Assembly (NCBI GenBank): GCA_030834825.1
Contig: JAUQXC010000905.1
Coordinates: 1-34,101, forward strand
Reading direction: 5' to 3'
Length of the DNA stretch: 34,101 nt
Origin: Thermoflexales bacterium
GTDB lineage: Bacteria; Chloroflexota; Anaerolineae; Fen-1058
Shown: piece by piece, positions 21,808 through 29,600 of the stretch
How positions within the stretch are numbered: the stretch's first letter is position 1
How the letters are laid out: every line of letters begins with the position of its first letter
The notes under the pieces: model-generated
Told to the model about the DNA's origin: nothing
Databases searched by the model: none
The model's input: only the letters and a program-made list of their open reading frames with translations
Program-made: the position numbers and the translations under genes

Positions 21808-24720
21808 ATGTTTAAAGCAATTGTCGCTAAATTTACCGGTGATCCGGCGCAGCGCACGCTGGCGAAGTATCAGGCCCTGCTGGACGAGGTCAATGCGCTG
21901 GAGCCGGAGTATCGAGCGATGTCCGAGGAAGAGCTGCGTCACCTGACGACGGAGTTCCGCGAGGAACTGCGCGCGAGCGTCAAGGATTTGCGTGAGCGCT
22001 GGGAAGAGGCGCGCGTTGCGGCACAGGCCGAAGACGACGTCGACCAGCGGCGGCAACAGGATTACGGCGTCAAGAAGATCGAGGATGAATATTTCAAGGC
22101 CGTTAATACCGTGCTGGCGGAGCTGATGCCGCAGGCTTTTGCGGCCGTGCGTGAAGCGTCGCAACGCACGATCGGCTTGCGGCACTTCGACGTGCAGCTG
22201 ATCGGCGGCGCCGTGCTGCACGAAGGCAAGATCGCCGAGATGAAGACGGGTGAAGGCAAGACGCTGGTCGCCACCCTGCCATTGTATCTGAATGCGCTGG
22301 CCGGGCATGGCGCGCACCTGATCACCCCCAATGATTATCTGTCCAAGGTCGGCGTGCAGTGGATGGGGCCGATCTACCACGCGCTGGGTTTGACCGTGGG
22401 TGTGATTCAGCACGAGTCGGCGTTTCTCTTCGATCCCACGGTGAAGTCGCAAGATGACCGCTACAACCATCTGCGGCCGGTGCCGCGGCGTGAAGCCTAC
22501 CTGGCCGACATCACTTACGGGACCAACAACGAATTTGGTTTTGACTATCTTCGTGATAATATGGTATGGGAATTGACGCAGTGTGCGCAGCGCGATCTGC
22601 ATTACGCCATTGTTGACGAGGTGGATAACATCCTGGTCGACGAAGCGCGCACACCCTTGATCATCTCCGGCCCGGCGGAAGAGAGCAGCGATCTGTATGT
22701 GCGGTTCTCGGAAGTGGTGCGCCGCTTGCAGCCGTCGAGCGACGACGACGCCGAGGAGCCGGATGGCGACTACGTCATCGAACACAAAACGCGCAACGTC
22801 ACGTTGACCGAACGCGGCATCGAGAAGATCGAGCGGATCCTGGGCGTGGAGAATCTGTACGAGACGCAGTACTTCGAGTGGATTCCGTATCTCGATAATG
22901 CGTTGCGCGCCAACGTGATCTACAAGCGCGACAAGGACTATATCGTCAAAGAAGGGCAGGTCATCATTGTCGACGAGTTCACCGGTCGTTTGATGTATGG
23001 CCGCCGTTACAGCGAAGGTCTACACCAGGCGATTGAGGCGAAAGAAGGCGTCGACGTTCAACGCGAGAGCCTGACCTACGCCACCATCACGTTTCAGAAC
23101 TATTTCCGCATGTACCGTAAACTGGCGGGCATGACCGGCACGGCCAAGACGGAAGAGGAAGAATTTCAGAAGATCTATAATCTGGATGTGGTGATTATTC
23201 CCACCCATCGCCCCATGGTGCGGGTGGATAACTCGGATATGATCTTCAAGACACAGGCGGGCAAGTTCAAGTCCGTGGTGGACGAAGTGGCGGAGCTGAA
23301 CGAGCAGGGGCGTCCGGTGTTGCTCGGCACGGTCGCGATCGAGACCAGTGAAATGTTGTCCGGCATGTTGAAGCGGCGTGGCGTTCCTCACAATGTCTTG
23401 AATGCGAAAGAACACGAAAAAGAAGCGACCTACATCGCGCAGGCGGGCCGCTCGGGTGCGGTCACCGTCGCTACGAACATGGCCGGGCGCGGAGTGGACA
23501 TTCTGCTGGGGGGCAACCCGGAAGGCATTGCGCGCGAAATCCTGCGCAAGAAGGGTGTCGATCTGACAGAGGTTCCACCGGAGGAGTGGGACGCGGCCTA
23601 TGCGGAAGCGAAGAAGCAGGCGGAGGCCGATCGGGAAAAAGTGGTGACGCTGGGTGGGCTGCATATCATCGGCACTGAGCGGCACGAGTCGCGCCGCATC
23701 GACAATCAGTTGCGCGGGCGCGCGGGCCGGCAGGGCGATCCGGGATCGAGCCGCTTCTACGTTTCGATCGAAGACGAGTTGATGCGGCGCTTCGCCGGCG
23801 ATCGCATTAAGAGCGTGATGGAATGGGCCAAGTTCGATGACGATCAGCCGCTGGAACATTCGCTGCTGAGCAAGTCGATCGAGCAGGCGCAGGTGCGGGT
23901 GGAAGGCTACAACTTCGACATCCGCAAGCACGTGCTGGAATATGACGATGTGGTCAACACGCAGCGCAATGTCATCTACGCGCAGCGCCGCAAGATCTTG
24001 AGCGAGAAGAATCTAAAGCCCATCATCGTCGACATGATCGCCGATGAGGTTCACGCCCTGGTGGCGCAGCATACCCTCGGCCCGCTTGACGATTACGATC
24101 TGAGCAGTTTGATGCTCGCGGCGCGGGGACTGATTCCCCTGCCGGCCAGCCTGACGCCGGAGGATTGGCGCGATCTGAAGCCGGATGTGATTGAAGAACA
24201 GTTGACGGAGTACGCCGCGCAGGCGTATGCGGAGAAAGAAAAGCAACTGGGCGACGTGATGCCGCAGGCCGAGCGCATTACGTTGCTGCGCGCGGTTGAC
24301 AATCATTGGGTGCGGCATTTGACCGATCTGGATACGCTGCGCGAAGGGATTGGCCTGCGCGCTTTCGGGCAGCAGAATCCCGTGGTGGCGTACAAGCGCG
24401 AAGCCGCCGAAACATACGACGATATGCTGACTTCCATTCGCAGCCAGGTTGCGCGCGATATCTATCGGGTGCAGCCGGCCCAATCGGCGCCGCCGCCGCA
24501 ACCCAGGCGGCTCAGCACCAATGCGCCGAGCAGTAGTGGCAGGGGCCGCCAGCCGGTACGCAAGGTGGCGGACGAAGTGGTGGGCCGCAACGATCCTTGC
24601 CCGTGCGGTAGTGGAAAGAAGTATAAACATTGCCACGGTGCGTCGGGGGCAGCCCCGTTGCCGGGCGGTAAGACCGGCAGCGGCGCCAAGATTGGCGCAC
24701 CTCCCAAGCAGCGAAAATGA
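21808..24720 (+). CDS. secA: Preprotein translocase ATPase SecA
   Basis: The 970-residue motor drives proteins through SecYEG at the membrane. RHFDVQLIGGAVLHEGKIAE leads into the Walker A motif MKTGEGKTLVATL (from residue 145). ITPNDYLSKV, GTNNEFGFDYLRDNM and DEVDNILVDEARTPLIISG (Walker B) follow. Later come the preprotein crosslinking region (YVIEHKTRNVTLTERGIEK), AGMTGTAKTEEEEF, NMAGRGVDILLGG and GGLHIIGTERHESRRIDNQL. The C-terminal zinc site CPCGSGKKYKHCHG is present, followed by a Gly/Pro/Lys-rich tail of about 26 residues. Walker A sits about 43 residues further in than in E. coli SecA (102), owing to a charged helical insertion at about residues 60-105. The stop overlaps the next ATG (ATGA). 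Confidence 0.97.
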   Translation: MFKAIVAKFTGDPAQRTLAKYQALLDEVNALEPEYRAMSEEELRHLTTEFREELRASVKDLRERWEEARVAAQAEDDVDQRRQQDYGVKKIEDEYFKAVNTVLAELMPQAFAAVREASQRTIGLRHFDVQLIGGAVLHEGKIAEMKTGEGKTLVATLPLYLNALAGHGAHLITPNDYLSKVGVQWMGPIYHALGLTVGVIQHESAFLFDPTVKSQDDRYNHLRPVPRREAYLADITYGTNNEFGFDYLRDNMVWELTQCAQRDLHYAIVDEVDNILVDEARTPLIISGPAEESSDLYVRFSEVVRRLQPSSDDDAEEPDGDYVIEHKTRNVTLTERGIEKIERILGVENLYETQYFEWIPYLDNALRANVIYKRDKDYIVKEGQVIIVDEFTGRLMYGRRYSEGLHQAIEAKEGVDVQRESLTYATITFQNYFRMYRKLAGMTGTAKTEEEEFQKIYNLDVVIIPTHRPMVRVDNSDMIFKTQAGKFKSVVDEVAELNEQGRPVLLGTVAIETSEMLSGMLKRRGVPHNVLNAKEHEKEATYIAQAGRSGAVTVATNMAGRGVDILLGGNPEGIAREILRKKGVDLTEVPPEEWDAAYAEAKKQAEADREKVVTLGGLHIIGTERHESRRIDNQLRGRAGRQGDPGSSRFYVSIEDELMRRFAGDRIKSVMEWAKFDDDQPLEHSLLSKSIEQAQVRVEGYNFDIRKHVLEYDDVVNTQRNVIYAQRRKILSEKNLKPIIVDMIADEVHALVAQHTLGPLDDYDLSSLMLAARGLIPLPASLTPEDWRDLKPDVIEEQLTEYAAQAYAEKEKQLGDVMPQAERITLLRAVDNHWVRHLTDLDTLREGIGLRAFGQQNPVVAYKREAAETYDDMLTSIRSQVARDIYRVQPAQSAPPPQPRRLSTNAPSSSGRGRQPVRKVADEVVGRNDPCPCGSGKKYKHCHGASGAAPLPGGKTGSGAKIGAPPKQRK

Positions 24721-25157
24721 ACGATTCTGAATCCCACTCACTACCCGAATGGCAACCTGCTCAACCGCGCAAGCGTTCCTCGCTGCCCGGCACCGGCGAT
24801 CTGTCGCGGCGCTTGATGGACGACATGGATCCGGAGGTTTTGGAGTTTCTCAAGACCACGGTGAATTCGTTCATCAAGTGGGATCTCGTCATCTTTTTCT
24901 TCGAGAATCCGCACACGACCGATACGATCGATAACATTGCGCGCTATATCGGGCGTGATGCGGCCGTGATCAAGCTCGACCTGGAGGACCTGGTCCGGGC
25001 CCAAGTCCTGGAACAACATGCCAGCGGCACGCTGACAGTCTATGCGCTGACCAAAGATGCCCAGATTCGTGAAAAGATCAAGCACTTTGTCTCGGCCAGT
25101 GATGATCGGCAATTTCGGGTCAAGGCCATCTATCACTTGATTCGCGGCACGCGGTAG
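24717..25157 (+). CDS. Winged-helix-like small protein overlapping secA
   Basis: The protein has 146 residues. A disordered Pro/Ser/Arg-rich start (LPEWQPAQPRKRSSLPG) is followed by a helical segment (DPEVLEFLKTTVNSFIKWDL). A compact region then reads like a winged helix: VIFFFENPHTTDTIDNIARY as helices 1-2, RDAAVIKLDLEDLVRAQVL as the recognition helix, and TLTVYALTKDAQIREKIKHF as the wing plus following helix. No family name can be given. The ATGA overlap with secA shows translational coupling. The KaiC-like ATPase gene starts 73 bases downstream, so this may be a regulator or adaptor of that module. DNA binding is an inference from fold-like pattern only. Confidence 0.78.
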   Translation: MNDSESHSLPEWQPAQPRKRSSLPGTGDLSRRLMDDMDPEVLEFLKTTVNSFIKWDLVIFFFENPHTTDTIDNIARYIGRDAAVIKLDLEDLVRAQVLEQHASGTLTVYALTKDAQIREKIKHFVSASDDRQFRVKAIYHLIRGTR

Positions 25158-25230
25158 ACGAGAAAGCGCTGCACTAGCCTGGCGGGCGGGGTCAGCGGTT
25201 TGCTGGTCGCGCCCGGTGGAGTGAAGATCC

Positions 25231-25992
25231 ATGGAACGAGTGAAAACCGGCATCAGCGGTCTGGATGAAATGTTAGACGGCGGCTTCCTGGGCCAGTCGG
25301 CCAACTTGGTGGAAGGTGCACCCGGCACGGGTAAATCCACGCTGGGCATGCAATTTATCCACAGCGGGATTATGCAGTTCAATCAGCCCGGACTGATTCT
25401 GACGTTCGAAGAATTTGCACAGCAGTATTACGACGACGCGACCAACTTCGGCTGGGACTTTCGTGCGCTGGAGCAGGCGAACAAATTGCGCGTCATCATG
25501 ACCAGCCCGGAGGTCAGCTATTCCGATTTGGGCGGCGTGGACGGGCGCATTCAGACCATGATCAAAGAGATTGGCGCTCAGCGGATTCTGGTAGACAGCC
25601 TCTCCCACTTCGATCGCTTAAGCGAAGACCCCGTGGCCTTGCGCGGCATTCTCTATGGCTTCATCAACTCCTTGAAGCGCGAAGGCTTGACCAGCCTCTT
25701 GACGCGTGAGAGCGGCGCATTGATCGGAGAGCTGGAAAGCCCTGAAGAAGATGTGGCTTTTGTCGCCGACTCGTATCTGATGCTGCGTTACGTGGAAATT
25801 GAAAGCGCGATCCGCAAGGCGCTGCTGGTGTTGAAGCTGCGCGGCAGCGATCACGCCAAGGACATCCGCCAGTATGAAATCACGCGCAATGGCATTGAAG
25901 TGCAGTCCAAATTCGAAGGCCGCGAAGGCATCATGAGCGGCAGCCCGCGCCGCATGGCCGATTCGTTTGTCGAAGCCTTTGTGCGGCGTTAG
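25231..25992 (+). CDS. Single-domain KaiC/RAD55-like ATPase
   Basis: The 253-residue protein covers one KaiC domain, whereas cyanobacterial KaiC has two. MERVKTGISGLDEMLDGGFL is the classical opening, followed by the Walker A motif [19 protein letters not shown] and the catalytic glutamate pair in LILTFEEFAQQYYDD. Walker B is RILVDSLSHFDRL. VADSYLMLRYVEIESAIRKA and LLVLKLRGSDHAKDIRQYEI are the end-of-domain strands with the conserved Arg/Lys, and ITRNGIEVQ closes it. A RecA-like hexamer is likely. The Ser/Thr phosphorylation site of clock KaiC is not expected in this type, and no KaiB or KaiA is nearby. GGAG about 10 bases before the ATG supports the start. It stands between a winged-helix-like gene and membrane/kinase genes, which suggests signalling rather than timing. 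Confidence 0.9.
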   Translation: MERVKTGISGLDEMLDGGFLGQSANLVEGAPGTGKSTLGMQFIHSGIMQFNQPGLILTFEEFAQQYYDDATNFGWDFRALEQANKLRVIMTSPEVSYSDLGGVDGRIQTMIKEIGAQRILVDSLSHFDRLSEDPVALRGILYGFINSLKREGLTSLLTRESGALIGELESPEEDVAFVADSYLMLRYVEIESAIRKALLVLKLRGSDHAKDIRQYEITRNGIEVQSKFEGREGIMSGSPRRMADSFVEAFVRR

Positions 25993-26000
25993 GATGACGG

Positions 26001-26294
26001 ATGAGTATGGTGATTGTGAATGATGTCCTGTTGTTGATTGCCTGGGGTGTCGTCTGTGTGTTGCTGGTGGTCCTCTATCGCATCGCCCGCTTCTATCAGG
26101 TCACCTCGGGACGCCTTTCGCGTTACCGCTGGTTTAGCGTGCCGTTGGTGCTGCTCGCCGGCGCGGTCGTGACCGATGTCTTTATTGTGGGCGGCCCCAG
26201 CTGGGTCGGCGATGTGCTGTTGCTCTTGGGCGGCGCCAGCCTGATCGGGTTGGGCTATAATCTCCTGCGTTTGATGACCGGGAGCCGATCGTGA
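26001..26294 (+). CDS. Small membrane protein, first of a related pair
   Basis: The 97-residue protein has three predicted membrane helices: VLLLIAWGVVCVLLVVLY (about 9-26), SVPLVLLAGAVVTDVFIVGG (about 46-65) and VGDVLLLLGGASLIGLGYNL (about 69-88). A short polar loop RIARFYQVTSGRLSRYRW lies after the first. No family is recognised. The RYRW segment and the V-x-LVLL...xD pattern recur in the next gene, so the two look like diverged duplicates. It starts 8 bases after the KaiC-like ATPase stop, and its own TGA overlaps the next GTG. It could anchor or link the ATPase to the membrane; that is an inference from order. Confidence 0.78.
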   Translation: MSMVIVNDVLLLIAWGVVCVLLVVLYRIARFYQVTSGRLSRYRWFSVPLVLLAGAVVTDVFIVGGPSWVGDVLLLLGGASLIGLGYNLLRLMTGSRS

Positions 26295-26629
26295 CGATCT
26301 TGACGATACCGGCCGCGCTGGCGGCCTACCTCGCGATTCTATATCTGTTGTACATTTTTGCGATGCTCAGTCGCAAACTGGGTGCCGTGACAAAAATGAA
26401 GCCGTACTATCGCTGGTTGTATGTGGCGCTGGCCCTGGTCCTCCTCTCATCCGTCTGCGATTGGATCGTACTGAGCGCGCCCACCGTGCCAGAGGCGGCC
26501 TCCGATTTGATCTTGAGTGAGTGGTTTTATCTGGTGGGTCATACCGTGCCGCTGGTGGCCGCGGCGATTCTGGCGCTCATCATTGTATTGCGTTACTGGG
26601 GCTGGCTGTTCCGGGAGCATGATCGGTGA
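26291..26629 (+). CDS. Small membrane protein, second of a related pair
   Basis: The protein has 112 residues and three predicted helices: LAAYLAILYLLYIFAML (about 9-25), LYVALALVLLSSVCDWIVLS (about 43-62) and VGHTVPLVAAAILALIIVLR (about 82-101). The second helix is preceded by KMKPYYRW, which aligns with the RLSRYRW of its neighbour. A loop APTVPEAASDLILSEW, absent from the neighbour, separates helices 2 and 3. The start is GTG 26291 (GTGA junction, GGGAG about 6 bases upstream) and the stop again overlaps a GTG, that of the giant kinase. Such tight coupling on both sides argues that the product acts together with the kinase. Confidence 0.78.
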   Translation: MTILTIPAALAAYLAILYLLYIFAMLSRKLGAVTKMKPYYRWLYVALALVLLSSVCDWIVLSAPTVPEAASDLILSEWFYLVGHTVPLVAAAILALIIVLRYWGWLFREHDR

Positions 26630-29600
26630 GAGACGTTAAGCGGCCCGCGCGCACACGAGCGACCTCGGCAGCCCCGCCGCCAATCGAGGCTGAGTCGTTC
26701 TTGTTTGCGCATGCTGGCCCGACCCTGGTGCTCGACCGACAGGGGCGAGTGCTGGCGGCTAACGCCTCAGCCATGCAGCTGTTGGGTGTCGCTGGGCCAG
26801 ATCTCCGTCAATCACCCTCCTTTGCAGGTTTCCTCGAGAGCAGCTCGCACTCACGCTGGCAGGAGTTGTTGCGCCAGATCGCCGTCAAGCGCGCCGAGGC
26901 GCGCGGCCTGCTCGATCTGACTCCACTCCTTCCCTCCCCCGGCGAGGCCGTCCTGGGTGCCCGCCGTGTCGAATTTGCCGGACGTCCCATTATTCAAGAG
27001 CGGCGCGTGGCGGCGATCCAGATCGTGCTGCGCCCCGTGAATGCTTCGGAAGCCGATCGCTTGCTGGTGCGCCAGGAGCGCACGACAGCCGCTCTGCAAC
27101 AAGTGATGACGGTGGTCAATTCCACGCTGGATTTGAATGCGGTCCTCAATGCCATCATCGATCGGCTGTGGGATGTCGTGCCCTACGACAGCGCTTCGCT
27201 CTTACTCAACGAACAGGGCCGCTATCGGCTGGTCATGACGCGCGGCCTGGCCGAGCCGCTGGAAGCTGCCCTGGCTGAGCAGGTGAATGATCTGCCCACC
27301 ATCCGTTCATTGCTGCAAGCTCGGGGGCCGATCTACATTCCCGATACGCATTCGGATCCACGCTGGTTGGGCATGATCGACAATAGCCCTGTTCGTTGTT
27401 GGTTGGGACTGCCGTTGTTCAGCCGTCGCCAGGATGAAATTCTGGGCATTTTGAATGTCGATAATTACCGGCCCGACGTCTACAGTTCGGAAGACATCCA
27501 GATGGCTTATGCGTTTTCGACGCAGGCGGCGGCGGCGATTGAGAATGCTCGCCTGCACGTTGAAGTGCGACGCCGCGCCGACCATATGGCGGCGCTCAAC
27601 AGCGTCTCGGCTACCGTCAGCCAGTCGCTTGATTTGGAAACAACCCTGAACACCGCTTTGGATAAAGCGCTGGAGGTGGTGGGTTTTGAAGCCGGTGCGA
27701 TCAGTCTGGTGGATGAAGAAGCGCAGGATTTGAGCATCCGCGTGCACCGGGGGTGGCGGCAGCAGGACCTGGCCAGCAACATGCACCTGCGCCTGGGACA
27801 GGGCCTGTCGGGCCAGGCCGTGGTCACGGGCGAAGTGATTGTGACGGGCAGCTTGGAGAATGAGTCACGTCTGGCGGTGCCGCAGGTGCGACAAGAAGGC
27901 GTGCAAGCCATGGCCCTGGCCCCGATGCGGGCGCGCGGGCGTGTGGTGGGCGTGCTGGGCGTCATGAGCTACGAACCGCGCACCATTGCCCCGCAGTCGA
28001 TCAACGTCATCCGATCCATCGCCGATCAGATCGGGGTGGCCATTGACAACGCCCAGCTGTTTGCGCGCGTGACGCGCCGCTCGCAGCAATTGGCGTTGCT
28101 GAATGAAGTGGCGCGTGACGTGCTGGCCACCCTGGATATGTCCGAACGCTTCCGACGCATCACACACTTGATCGGCGAGAAGTTCGGTTACGATTCGGTA
28201 AGTGTCTTCATGGTCGATCTTGAACGCCGGGATCTGGTGTTGCGTTCCAGTGCCGGCGGCAAAGCGCAGCAGCTGGGTCAACGTCAGATCCGCCAGCCCC
28301 TGGCCGAAGGTCTGGTCGGCTATGCGGCGCGCACGGGCGAGATCGTCAACGTGCCGGACGTCAGTCAAGATCCGCGCTACGTGGCCCACGTTGAGGCGGC
28401 GCTCGATCGCACTCGATCGGAACTGGCTGTGCCCATGAAGCGCGGCGCTGACGTGGTGGGTGTACTCGACATCGAGCACACCGAGCCGCAGGCTTTTTCG
28501 GCAGAAGATGCCGACATCCTGCGGTCGCTGGCCGACATGCTGTTGATCGCCATCAATAACGGCGCGCTCTATGATCAAGCCAGTCAGCGTGTCGCCGAGC
28601 TGACGGCCTTGCAAGAGGTGAGCCTGCGTGTGACGGCCTCGCTCGATCTCTGGTCGGTGTTGGACACCATCGCGCAAAATGCCCTGGCGCTCATCCAGTC
28701 TGACTATACCCACATCTTCCTCTACGATCCCGATAAGAATGAATTGGTGTTCGGCGCCGCGCTGCGCAAAGACGGCATGCGCGAACCTCGCGTGCCCTAC
28801 GCCGAATCAGAAGATCTCACCTGGCACGTCTTCCGGCAAGGCCAACCGGTGGTGATTAACGATGTCAGCCACGATCCGGTGTATCGCCAAAACTTGAACG
28901 TCGCCTCGATCGCGGCGTTTCCGCTCAAGCGCCCGGATGGGGTCATCGGCGTCTTTACCATGTCTTTCCTGGAGCAGCATACCTTCACCGCCGATGACAT
29001 CCGCGTGTTGACGCTGCTCTCAGATCTGGCGGCGATCGCCGTCAGCAATGCCCGGTTGTTTGAGCAGACCAAACGCCAGCTGGAAGAAATCCGCACGTTG
29101 CACGAACTGTCCCTGGCGGCCACGGCCTCGCTGGATTTTGAATTAGTTACACGGCACACCGTTGAAGCTTTGCAGCGTTCGCTGGGGTTCGAGTACATCG
29201 GCTTGTTCCTCGTCAACGACGAAGGCGACTACGCGCACCTCTTCGCCACATCCAGCCTGCAAGCCGAATATGAGCGTAATCGCTTTATCAAAGTCGGCGC
29301 CGGCATCGTGGGTTGGGCGATTGCGCAGGGTCTGCTGATCAATGTGCCGGACGTGCTGCAAGACCCGCGCCATCTGCCGGGGATCTCCTCCACCCGATCG
29401 GAACTCTGTGTCCCCTTGCGTGTGGGCGAGCGCATCATCGGCGCCATCGATGTGCAGAGTCCACGGGTCAATGCTTTTACCGCCAGCGACGAGCGCTTGT
29501 TGATGACCATCGCTGGTCAGTGGGCCGTCATCCTGGAAAACACCAAGCTGTTTGCCGCCGAACGTCTGCGCCGCGAACAACTGGAACGCCTGCAATCCAG

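Noticed and set aside
21784-22785. Minus-strand open frame (333 codons) opposite the start of secA
   Set aside because: It is a shadow of the secA coding frame, with no ribosome binding site or recognisable motif. The same applies to 23020-23931 and 24013-24741.
25231-25992. KaiC-like ATPase as part of a true circadian clock
   Set aside because: It has one domain only and no KaiA or KaiB gene is nearby. The RAD55-like single-domain type is common in non-clock signalling.
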